From the NCBI GenBank assembly GCA_016212195.1, contig JACRGW010000141.1, forward strand, positions 1 to 5,570: a stretch of 5,570 nt of DNA, in the 5' to 3' direction. Origin of the DNA: Nitrospirota bacterium (GTDB lineage Bacteria > Nitrospirota > Thermodesulfovibrionia > JACRGW01). The translations under genes and the position numbers were made by a program. This document shows positions 1 to 5,184 of this stretch, in pieces. How positions within the stretch are numbered: position 1 is the stretch's first letter; every line of letters starts with the position of its first letter. The notes under the pieces are model-generated. The model worked only from the letters and a program-made list of their open reading frames with translations. It had not been told where the DNA came from and did no database searches.

Positions 1-308
1 CAGGCGTTTGGTACAGAACTATTCTGAATTACAAAATCTACAGGAAGATTTGGTCTGTGGGATACAGAATGAAGCCTCTTTATTATCCCTTCGAGATATC
101 CTTCAAGCTCCTGGTCTCTATATACTCCTCCACCACCCTCTTCACCCCAGAGGATATTTGGATATATCTCCTTACCGATTGATATCTCCTCATCCTCTGC
201 AATCAGCATAAACTCCTTTTCACCTGTAACAGGATTAACCGCACAGCTAAGTAGTAAAAGGATAAGGAAGGATGAAATGAAACGATATAAATTAGAAAGG
301 ATCTTCAT
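1..308 (-). CDS. M48 family (BepA/YfgC-like) metallopeptidase lipoprotein, N-terminal part
   Basis: This gene runs off the left edge of the window; about 102 N-terminal codons are present. It opens with a lipoprotein signal peptide: K2 and R9, a hydrophobic run, and the lipobox LLSC with the acylated Cys at residue 22. The mature start reads CAVNPVTGEKEFMLIAEDEE, followed by an ISIGKE stretch. This NPVTG...E-E-I-x-xGKE pattern is typical of periplasmic M48 peptidase lipoproteins related to BepA. The visible end, VIQNSSVPNA, matches the segment just before the family's NA-ALPGG region. The catalytic HExxH lies beyond the window and cannot be checked. Known relatives act in outer-membrane protein quality control and assembly. 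The ATG at 308 is fixed because an in-frame TAA directly precedes it; no Shine-Dalgarno sequence is visible. It is probably the last visible gene of the operon, 77 bp after the second CsgG-like gene. Confidence 0.82.
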   Translation of the reverse strand, partial: MKILSNLYRFISSFLILLLLSCAVNPVTGEKEFMLIAEDEEISIGKEIYPNILWGEEGGGGVYRDQELEGYLEGIIKRLHSVSHRPNLPVDFVIQNSSVPNA

Positions 309-319
309 TTACACTAACA

Positions 320-377
320 TGTCATTCCGAACCCTGTATTAAATACTGGGGAGGAATCTCGTCCTTTGAGATTTTTT
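320..377. repeat. Palindromic dispersed-repeat-like element, copy 1
   Basis: The element starts with TGTCATTCCGAAC (320-332), a core nearly identical to 2331-2343. Next comes an imperfect palindrome at 332-350 (CCCTGTATT-a-AATACTGGG, one T-T mismatch). A second small hairpin follows at 355-373, with arms AATCTC and GAGATT and a 7-nt loop, ending in a run of T. From memory, short intergenic repeats of this general look (GTCATTC-GAAC...GAGGAATCTC) occur in many copies in environmental bacterial genomes. It fills most of the gap between the CsgG-like gene ending at 386 and the M48 gene, so it would be transcribed as part of the operon. The T-run would only terminate plus-strand transcription, where there is no gene, so I do not call it a terminator. 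Confidence 0.55.
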
Positions 378-385
378 GAATGGAA

Positions 386-1120
386 TCAGAGCCCACTCTT
401 TGCAATCCAGTCAGAGGCTGTATCTATACATATCCTTATCGCCTTCTCCATCGGTGTCTTTGCGAAACCTCCAAGTACTACAGGAAGCTCTGTCTTACCA
501 CCACCGATAACTCCGCCCACTAAACCTCCTATATCAGAGGCCTTACCCTGTACTGTAGTCGTTGCAACAACCCTTGAGGTCTTTGCATCTACTATTCGGA
601 GATCCATTGCTATATGGGCCTCTATATAACCTGCAAGGAAGAAAGGAACCCTGTTCTTACTCGTTGCAGAATATATCACAGAGCCGAGAGATGCAAGACC
701 TAACAATACACCTGCTGCTGTAAGTTTCTCCGGCTCAAATTCTGTTATATCTCCAAATACAAGCAATTCTGCCCCTTCTATCTCACCTTTTGGTATAGCC
801 TTTTTACTCATTAAGTCCTGTTCGGAAATAATATCTTTGATCCTTTCTCTTTCAAGGACAATGAACCTGTCAGTATTAACAAGGGCTGAGTTAAGCATAT
901 CGGCCATTCCGTCCCCTATTCCATGCCAGCCTTTATTGGTCTTATCACCAAGACTCATTACCGCTATCCTTTTCTTCTGTCCGGAATAATGTCCCTGTTG
1001 CGGCTGGATTACAGAGCCTTTAGTAATCTCGGCGGTAGGTGCACAACTGAATAGAATGGAGATAAAAAAAGTAAAAATCAAAAGCAGTGTTATAGCATTT
1101 CTTATTTTCAGGGAGAACAT
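386..1120 (-). CDS. CsgG/HfaB-family outer-membrane pore lipoprotein (distal paralogue)
   Basis: The protein has 244 residues; E. coli CsgG has 277. A signal peptide with lipobox LFSC gives an acylated Cys at residue 26, so the mature protein should sit at the outer membrane facing the periplasm. CsgG-family landmarks appear in order: RIAVMSLGDKT (51-61), RFIVLERERIKDIISEQDL (85-103), GEIEGAELLVFGDITEFEP (112-130), DLRIVDAKTSRVVATTTV (173-190) and KTPMEKAIRICID (221-233). Two regions fit the membrane beta-hairpins of the family: a hydrophobic one at about 131-167 and a glycine-rich one at about 195-220. CsgG proteins form ring-shaped export channels for surface fibre subunits. The ATG at 1120 is fixed by a TAA directly upstream; no Shine-Dalgarno sequence is visible. 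It follows its paralogue by 52 bp and shares many identical blocks with it, so it probably arose by tandem duplication. Its substrate is unknown, and no curlin gene is in the window. Confidence 0.85.
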   Translation of the reverse strand: MFSLKIRNAITLLLIFTFFISILFSCAPTAEITKGSVIQPQQGHYSGQKKRIAVMSLGDKTNKGWHGIGDGMADMLNSALVNTDRFIVLERERIKDIISEQDLMSKKAIPKGEIEGAELLVFGDITEFEPEKLTAAGVLLGLASLGSVIYSATSKNRVPFFLAGYIEAHIAMDLRIVDAKTSRVVATTTVQGKASDIGGLVGGVIGGGKTELPVVLGGFAKTPMEKAIRICIDTASDWIAKSGL

Positions 1121-1137
1121 TTAAGATATCTTTCAGG

Positions 1138-1162
1138 AGGGGCAGGTTTTTACCCCGCCCCT
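1138..1162 (-). repeat. GC-rich intergenic hairpin between the CsgG-like genes
   Basis: Read on the minus strand, AGGGGCGGG (1162-1154) pairs with CCTGCCCCT (1146-1138) around a 7-nt loop. This gives nine pairs, one of them a G-U wobble. The same pair is an A-C mismatch on the plus strand, so the structure fits the minus-strand transcript better. No U-run follows, so it is not a classical intrinsic terminator. It could be an RNA processing or stability element, an attenuator that lowers expression of the distal gene, or a degenerate copy of a dispersed GGGGCGGG...CCGCCCC repeat. Confidence 0.5.
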
Positions 1163-1172
1163 TAGTCATTAA

Positions 1173-1892
1173 CTATTGTGCCTTTGAGGCTATAAAGTTT
1201 ACCGCCTCATCTATACAGACCCTTATCGCCTGTTCCATTGGTGTTTTAGACCACCCTCCAAGTGCAAGTGGCATTCTTGTCTTGCCACCACCAATTTGTG
1301 TCCCAATCCCACCACCTACATCTGTAGCATTGCCGGTAACGGTAGTTGTAGCTACAATCCTTGAGGTCTTTGCATCCACAATCCTTAAATCAATAGCCAC
1401 ATGTGCCCTTTTAACACCGACAATAACACCAGTATGGATACCTGGCATAATAGCCCCACCACCTATACCCTTCGCATCAGGTTCAAACTCTGTAACCGCA
1501 CCATAAACCATAAGTTCTGCCCCTTCAATCTCGCCAACTTTAGCAGCTGTCTCCCTTTTCACCCTTCCGGAGGCCCCTAAGTCCTGCTCCTGTATAACAT
1601 CCCTCAGGGCCTGTCTTTCAAGTACGATGAATCGTCCGCTCTCAAACAGTGATGAGGCAAGCATCTCTGACATTCCTTCCCCAATACCTCTCCATCCTTT
1701 TGCTGTCTTATCACTAAAGTTCATAACGGCGATCCTCTTTTGTGGGCCAGTGTAAGGTACGGACTGTGCCTGCGAGATGGTCGGTGCTGTCGTTCCCTTT
1801 GTAACAGTAGCAGTAGGGGCACAGTTTGTGAAAATGAATGTCATGACCGTAAAGGACAGGGCTGATAGCAATGTTTTTCTTCTAAACCTCAT
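1173..1892 (-). CDS. CsgG/HfaB-family outer-membrane pore lipoprotein (proximal paralogue)
   Basis: The chosen start gives 239 residues. An ATG five codons upstream (1907) is possible, but AGGAGG at 1897-1902 lies between the two and sits 4 nt before the ATG at 1892, so 1892 is preferred. The signal peptide begins MRFRRK and leads to a candidate lipid-attachment Cys at residue 24. Its context (FTNC) is a weak lipobox, with Asn at -1. Family blocks include RIAVMNFSDKT (53-63), GWRGIGEGM (67-75), RFIVLERQALRDVIQEQDL (87-105), GEIEGAELMVYGAVTEFEP (120-138), DLRIVDAKTSRIVATTTV (168-185) and KTPMEQAIRVCID (216-228). The first putative membrane hairpin (about 139-162) is roughly 13 residues shorter than in the distal paralogue, and the loop before GEIEG is about 6 longer. 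The predicted role is an export channel or a subunit of one; whether the two paralogues form mixed or separate rings cannot be told. The stop is TAG. Confidence 0.84.
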   Translation of the reverse strand: MRFRRKTLLSALSFTVMTFIFTNCAPTATVTKGTTAPTISQAQSVPYTGPQKRIAVMNFSDKTAKGWRGIGEGMSEMLASSLFESGRFIVLERQALRDVIQEQDLGASGRVKRETAAKVGEIEGAELMVYGAVTEFEPDAKGIGGGAIMPGIHTGVIVGVKRAHVAIDLRIVDAKTSRIVATTTVTGNATDVGGGIGTQIGGGKTRMPLALGGWSKTPMEQAIRVCIDEAVNFIASKAQ

Positions 1893-1896
1893 ATTT

Positions 1897-1902
1897 CCTC
1901 CT
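1897..1902 (-). promoter_or_regulatory. Ribosome binding site AGGAGG that sets the start of the proximal CsgG-like gene
   Basis: AGGAGG on the minus strand lies 4 nt before the ATG at 1892, inside the five-codon extension that an upstream ATG (1907) would create. That upstream ATG has no such site, so the shorter protein is the better call. Confidence 0.7.
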
Positions 1903-1919
1903 TTCATTTATATAACTTT

Positions 1920-2309
1920 TCAGGCGTTCTTCTCTGCAATATCCCCAATTATGGGAAGCTTGAATCTTTCACCCTGGTATGCCTTGTATATCAGAAGTAA
2001 CCAGAGTATGAATCCGCCAAGTCCTAACCCGAGATAGATCACTGCATTTATTATCCAGCCAATTATGGGTACAAAAATAAGCCCCAAAGAAACAATACCG
2101 AGGACTATCCAGAGAACAATCCATGCAGCCCCAAATAGTATTGCCTGCATAGCATGAAACCGGACATATTTATTCTCTTTCTCGATCACAAAAAATATTA
2201 CACCGGTTATTATTGACAACACATAAGACAATGCCGCAGCGAGATTTGGTTCCATCCCGCTACTTGAAGTTCCTAATTCCTGCTGTTTCTGTTCCGGGGT
2301 AGTAGACAT
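1920..2309 (-). CDS. Small integral membrane protein, DUF4870/Tic20-like
   Basis: The protein has 129 residues. A polar N-terminus of about 18 residues is followed by hydrophobic segments at about 22-42, 53-76 and 77-108; the last may be one long or two short helices. Two blocks are diagnostic of the DUF4870 (Tic20-like) family: IEKENKYVRFHAMQ (42-55), which joins the first two helices, and the C-terminal YKAYQGERFKLPIIGDIAE (108-126). The family is widespread in bacteria and its biochemical role is not established; the relation to the chloroplast import protein Tic20 is distant. AAGGAGG at 2314-2320 precedes the ATG by 4 nt. The gene starts 39 bp after the aromatic PEGA protein gene and ends 27 bp before the first CsgG-like gene, so co-transcription is likely. 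It is the only predicted inner-membrane protein among the exported products of this operon. Confidence 0.85.
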   Translation of the reverse strand: MSTTPEQKQQELGTSSSGMEPNLAAALSYVLSIITGVIFFVIEKENKYVRFHAMQAILFGAAWIVLWIVLGIVSLGLIFVPIIGWIINAVIYLGLGLGGFILWLLLIYKAYQGERFKLPIIGDIAEKNA

Positions 2310-2330
2310 AACGCCTCCTTATTATTATTT

Positions 2331-2359
2331 TGTCATTCTGAACTTGGTTCAGGGTGACA
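2331..2359. repeat. Palindromic dispersed-repeat-like element, copy 2
   Basis: TGTCATTCTGAAC (2331-2343) and GTTCAGGGTGACA (2347-2359) form a 13-bp stem around the loop TTG. Eleven pairs are Watson-Crick. The other two are T-G, a wobble in plus-strand RNA but A-C mismatches in the minus-strand transcript. The left arm shares TGTCATTC(C/T)GAAC with the element at 320, in the same orientation. It overlaps the end of the aromatic PEGA gene: the TGA stop (2351-2349) lies in the right arm, and the last residues (MSP) are partly encoded by it. The minus-strand sequence after it is A-rich, not U-rich, so it is a poor terminator. Confidence 0.6.
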
Positions 2360-3059
2360 TTAAACTTTCAAGATCTATCTTTAATGAGACATCTTTGTTC
2401 CTCTCCACATTCACCTCTGTTGAAAACACCTCCTTTCCATCTTTCTTAACTGATACCTTATGCTTCCCAATCAGGAGACCCATTTCAAAAGGTTTGTCTC
2501 CGATTCCAGTTTTTCCTGCAGGAAGACCATTTATCACAATATCGGCCACCTCTGGCTGGCCAGAATCCCCTTTAGTTGTAGTTATCTTTATCCTACCAGC
2601 AGGATGAATCTGGATACCACCGTAGAAGATTACATCCTGATCCTTCCGAGTTACATCTGGATTATACGACCCTGATCCCCCATTATAAGAATCTTTAACA
2701 GTATCAGGATTTTTCACAATTATCCTACTGTAATCTCTGTAATTGTAGGGGTAATAGTATACATTGGAATGGTAGTATCTGTAATCGTAATTCCAGAAGA
2801 AGGGAAAAGGAAAACCGAATAATACATGGACATCTATCCTCTTAGAAACGAACAGATCAGACCCTGGGTATCCCCACCAGTATGGAAAGCCTGTACTTAC
2901 TAAGAACCTTCCTGAATCTGTTCTTCCTGAAATACCAATCCAGGGATGACCCCACCATCCGAACCACGATCCACTATAAACCCTTGTTCTCCCTGCTTCT
3001 GCGATGGTACCTATAGATAATACTAAAAGGAGGATCGATCCAATAATACTCTTTTTCAT
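2349..3059 (-). CDS. Secreted aromatic-rich protein with C-terminal PEGA-like domain
   Basis: The protein has 236 residues. The start at 3059 is chosen because GGAGG (3068-3072) lies 8 nt upstream and MKKSIIGSILLLVLS is a typical signal peptide; a start at 3074 would have no ribosome site. Signal peptidase I cleavage is likely after AEA (20-22). Residues 28-110 are strongly aromatic (29 of 83 are Phe, Trp or Tyr), with runs such as WFGWWGHPW, FGFPFPFFWNYDYRYY and YYYPYNYRDY. A Gly/Ser/Asn linker (about 125-135) follows. The C-terminal part (about 170-232: VADIVINGLPAGKTG, GLLIGKHKVSVKKDGKEV, NVERNKDVSLKIDL) fits a PEGA-type beta-sandwich. PEGA domains are common on bacterial surface and envelope proteins. 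I do not recognise the full architecture. It is the first gene of the operon and could be a surface subunit or cell-wall-associated protein; that it is a CsgG substrate is inference. Its stop lies in a palindromic repeat. Confidence 0.75.
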   Translation of the reverse strand: MKKSIIGSILLLVLSIGTIAEAGRTRVYSGSWFGWWGHPWIGISGRTDSGRFLVSTGFPYWWGYPGSDLFVSKRIDVHVLFGFPFPFFWNYDYRYYHSNVYYYPYNYRDYSRIIVKNPDTVKDSYNGGSGSYNPDVTRKDQDVIFYGGIQIHPAGRIKITTTKGDSGQPEVADIVINGLPAGKTGIGDKPFEMGLLIGKHKVSVKKDGKEVFSTEVNVERNKDVSLKIDLESLMSP

Positions 3060-3067
3060 CTTTAATA

Positions 3068-3072
3068 CCTCC
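3068..3072 (-). promoter_or_regulatory. Ribosome binding site GGAGG that sets the start of the aromatic PEGA gene
   Basis: GGAGG on the minus strand is 8 nt before the ATG at 3059 and inside the extension that the in-frame ATG at 3074 would add. This supports the shorter reading, which begins directly with the signal peptide. Confidence 0.72.
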
Positions 3073-3079
3073 ATTTTAT

Positions 3080-3093
3080 ATACCTGATACCTG
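3080..3093 (-). repeat. Two tandem 7-bp repeats in the operon leader
   Basis: CAGGTAT is repeated twice head to tail on the minus strand (ATACCTG twice on plus). It lies between the predicted transcription start and the ribosome site of the first operon gene. This is short enough to be chance; a role in binding or leader structure is unproven. Confidence 0.3.
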
Positions 3094-3116
3094 AATAACA
3101 GAAGAGTTCTATTTAA

Positions 3117-3144
3117 ATTATACCACTTTAACCATTGATTTCAA
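3117..3144 (-). promoter_or_regulatory. Sigma-70-type promoter for the envelope/CsgG operon
   Basis: On the minus strand, TTGAAA (3144-3139) and TATAAT (3122-3117) are separated by 16 bp. The -10 box is a perfect consensus preceded by TGG, an extended -10 element. Transcription should start near 3110, giving a leader of about 50 nt before the ATG at 3059. This is the best promoter in the window and would drive the five minus-strand genes. Its -35 box overlaps the left arm of the inverted repeat at 3141-3160. Confidence 0.68.
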
Positions 3145-3160
3145 GATAAAAATATCTTGA
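3141..3160. promoter_or_regulatory. Perfect inverted repeat, candidate shared operator of divergent promoters
   Basis: TCAAGATA (3141-3148), spacer AAAA, TATCTTGA (3153-3160): an exact 8-bp dyad. The left arm overlaps the -35 box of the leftward promoter (3139-3144) and the right arm overlaps the -35 box of the rightward promoter (3157-3162). One dimeric regulator bound here could control both transcripts. I cannot assign the site to a known regulator family. Confidence 0.6.
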
Positions 3161-3185
3161 CATAAATATACCATTTGAGTAGTCT
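3157..3185 (+). promoter_or_regulatory. Candidate promoter for the GAF/HD-GYP gene
   Basis: TTGACA (3157-3162) matches the -35 consensus exactly, with a 17-bp spacer to TAGTCT (3180-3185), a weak -10 box. Transcription would start near 3192, leaving a leader of about 20 nt. A short inverted repeat, GTCTT-ttt-AAGAC (3182-3194), covers the -10 box and start region. The strong -35 with a poor -10 suggests a weak or activator-dependent promoter. Confidence 0.5.
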
Positions 3186-3211
3186 TTTTAAGACAAGTCA
3201 TAAGAACTAAA

Positions 3212-4546
3212 ATGGCTGTTAATCTTGAAGAAAAAAAGGGCGCTGTAGAGGATATAAAGCGTCAGATTAAAGTATTAAATGTTGTAGTACTTGTTATTAT
3301 CTGCACGCTCTTATTTCTTGTTATCAGATTTCTTTATGTAATCCTGGATTATATACCAAAACAATCTATAGTAGTTATCCTCTTAATCCTTGTAGGTCTT
3401 GCGGCTATAGGTTTATATCTGGCAAATAGCGCCTCAAAAAGGGCTATTAGAAAGATAGAGGAATATAGCAATAAGCTAAATATGCTTTTAACCATAACCA
3501 AGGATATTCGTGAAATAGTTCATGGTGATATACTCATCGATAATATTATAGGCAGTTCTTTGAAGATTACAGGTGCAGATACAGGTTCAATCTTACTTTC
3601 AGAAGGTGATAAGATAATATTTAAAACAGTAAAAGGCACTGAAAACAGCAAACTATTGGGTTCTTCGCTCCCGAAATCTCATGGTATCGTTGGATGGGTT
3701 ATAGACAATGGTAGTGCTGTCAGGATTGATGATGTAAAAAACGATGACAGATTCGATGCAGAGATAGATAATATCACAGGTCATAATACATTATCGCTTC
3801 TATGTGTACCGTTAAGACTAAGCTCAGGGGTAATAGGGGCATTAGAACTTGTTAATAAAAAGAGTGGAGTATTTACCAATGAAGACGAGGAGCTAATATC
3901 ATACTTTGCTGATCAGGCTGCCATATCTATTGCTAGTACAAAGTTTTATGAGGACCAGAAAAATTATGAGACCCATCTTACAGGAATCCTGCTCACTACC
4001 CTGGACAACTTTGTCCATGATAAGCATGGTCATTCAAAGAGGGTTGCAAAATACAGCCTTTTGATAGCACGTGCCCTAAATATGACTGAGCATGAAATGG
4101 AAAGATTATACAGAGCCAGTCTTCTCCATGATATCGGATTCTTAAGGATACGGATGGGAGATATATCATTCAAGGAAGGGTATATGACGCACTCTGTGCT
4201 TGGTTATGAAATGTTACGACAGATAAATTTTTATGCCGATATTGCCCCAATAATACTACACCACCACGAGCGATATGATGGCAAAGGATACCCTGCAGGT
4301 CTTAAGGAAGAGGCTATACCTCTTGAGTCGAGGATTATTGCTATTACAGAGGCTTTCGATGCGATGATTACCAGAGACTCATATAAAACTACATTGAAGA
4401 CTATTAGTGCAGATGTAAAACCTTATATCTGTGGATTTAAAGAAGCTATCGAGGACATCAGGAAGAATGCCGGCACTCAGTTTGACCCTAAACTTGTAGA
4501 GGTCTTTATGAACAGTATCAATGAGTCTCATGTAGAAGAGGTATGA
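3212..4546 (+). CDS. Membrane-anchored GAF/HD-GYP protein, probable cyclic-di-GMP phosphodiesterase
   Basis: The protein has 444 residues. Two membrane helices (about 21-46 and 51-71) are followed by a short charged linker, a cytoplasmic GAF sensor domain (about 88-245; GIVGWVIDNG, CVPLRLSSGVIGALELVNK) and an HD-GYP domain (about 255-440). Visible metal-ligand positions are H274 (GHSKRV), H306-D307, H327 and H351-H352. The signature HHERYDGKGYP (351-361) is intact. HD-GYP enzymes hydrolyse cyclic di-GMP or related dinucleotides. There are two departures from the usual pattern: HDIGK is HDIGF (F310), and the Asp of the usual A-D-x-F-D-A-M block is Glu (E380, TEAFDAM). The first may lower or change activity; the second is conservative and might still bind metal. 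The ATG at 3212 has only a weak ribosome site. The gene is divergent from the export operon and 80 bp before rsmD. Confidence 0.9.
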   Translation: MAVNLEEKKGAVEDIKRQIKVLNVVVLVIICTLLFLVIRFLYVILDYIPKQSIVVILLILVGLAAIGLYLANSASKRAIRKIEEYSNKLNMLLTITKDIREIVHGDILIDNIIGSSLKITGADTGSILLSEGDKIIFKTVKGTENSKLLGSSLPKSHGIVGWVIDNGSAVRIDDVKNDDRFDAEIDNITGHNTLSLLCVPLRLSSGVIGALELVNKKSGVFTNEDEELISYFADQAAISIASTKFYEDQKNYETHLTGILLTTLDNFVHDKHGHSKRVAKYSLLIARALNMTEHEMERLYRASLLHDIGFLRIRMGDISFKEGYMTHSVLGYEMLRQINFYADIAPIILHHHERYDGKGYPAGLKEEAIPLESRIIAITEAFDAMITRDSYKTTLKTISADVKPYICGFKEAIEDIRKNAGTQFDPKLVEVFMNSINESHVEEV

Positions 4547-4626
4547 GACCCTTTCCTTTTATAACCCAAACGACTAAATCTATTGCTACAAATATTTTAT
4601 AAACATACATAATCTGGATCTATTAT

Positions 4627-5178
4627 TTGAAGGTTGTTGGAGGAATCGCAAGGGGTAGAAGGTTAAAGGTTTCGAAAGCCAACTTAAGACCCACATCAGA
4701 AAAGGTTAAAGAGGCTTTGTTCGATATACTTGGAGAAAAGGTAAAAGATTCTGTCTTCCTCGATCTCTATGCAGGTACTGGTGGGATAGGTATAGAGGCC
4801 ATAAGCCGCGGGGCAGGAAAAGCTATTTTCGTAGAATCTAATCCTCTTATGAAAAAGACCCTTAGAGAGAATCTTTCTTCTCTCGGATTTGTGGACAGAG
4901 CAGAGGTAATAGAGTCAGATGCCGGCGTCTTTCTTAAAAGGGCTATAAAAAAAGGGGAGAGATTCGATATACTCTTTATCGATCCTCCGTATTATACAGG
5001 TGAAATGGAAAAGATCTTTAAGATTCTTTCGAAAGGGAATGTCCTGAGCGAAGACGGTATCGTTGTAGCAGAACATTTTAAAAAGAAGGGACTTCCAGAC
5101 GAGACAGGGCCTTTAAGGTTAATAAAAAAGTATGTGTACGGAGATACGGTACTCTCATTATTTATGATGAAAGGATAA
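4627..5178 (+). CDS. rsmD: 16S rRNA (guanine(966)-N2)-methyltransferase RsmD
   Basis: The protein has 183 residues, normal for the family. It methylates N2 of G966 (E. coli numbering) in 16S rRNA using S-adenosylmethionine. Recognisable parts are the N-terminal VVGGIARGRRL (3-13), the RPTSEKVKEALFDIL block (21-35), the S-adenosylmethionine-binding motif DLYAGTGGIGIEAISRG (46-62), the acidic FVES (68-71), and the catalytic DPPY (119-122). The start is TTG at 4627: it gives the usual RsmD N-terminus, and no ATG or GTG lies between it and the in-frame TAA at 4600. No strong ribosome site is visible, so translation may be modest. The 80 bp upstream are AT-rich with no convincing promoter or terminator, so read-through from the HD-GYP gene is possible. 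It is followed after 6 bp by coaD. Confidence 0.95.
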   Translation: MKVVGGIARGRRLKVSKANLRPTSEKVKEALFDILGEKVKDSVFLDLYAGTGGIGIEAISRGAGKAIFVESNPLMKKTLRENLSSLGFVDRAEVIESDAGVFLKRAIKKGERFDILFIDPPYYTGEMEKIFKILSKGNVLSEDGIVVAEHFKKKGLPDETGPLRLIKKYVYGDTVLSLFMMKG

Positions 5179-5184
5179 ACACCC

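Noticed and set aside
355..377. A hairpin followed by a T-run resembling an intrinsic terminator.
   Set aside because: It would work only on the plus strand, where no gene lies upstream; it is better read as part of the palindromic repeat.
8..629. Plus-strand open frames at 8-211 and 366-629.
   Set aside because: They overlap the well-supported M48 and CsgG-like genes on the minus strand and have no recognisable protein features.
1123..1132. AAGATATCTT, a palindrome sharing half-sites with the operator candidate at 3141-3160.
   Set aside because: The half-sites abut instead of being 4 bp apart and there is no promoter beside it; a 10-bp AT-rich palindrome can occur by chance.
386..1892. Naming the locus as a curli (csg) operon.
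   Set aside because: Only CsgG-family proteins are present; no curlin repeats, CsgE, CsgF or CsgD are visible in the window.
2368..2381. TCAAGAT followed by TATCTT, again like the operator half-sites.
   Set aside because: It lies within the codons for KIDLES near the end of the aromatic PEGA gene and is not a perfect dyad.
1282..2675. Plus-strand open frames at 1282-1506, 1777-2037, 2344-2607 and 2460-2675.
   Set aside because: They are antisense to genes with clear family motifs; their proline-rich or irregular translations are typical shadows.
4547..4626. Possible promoter (TTGCTA and CATAAT) between the HD-GYP gene and rsmD.
   Set aside because: The spacing is about 19 bp and the -35 is poor; in such AT-rich sequence this is not convincing.
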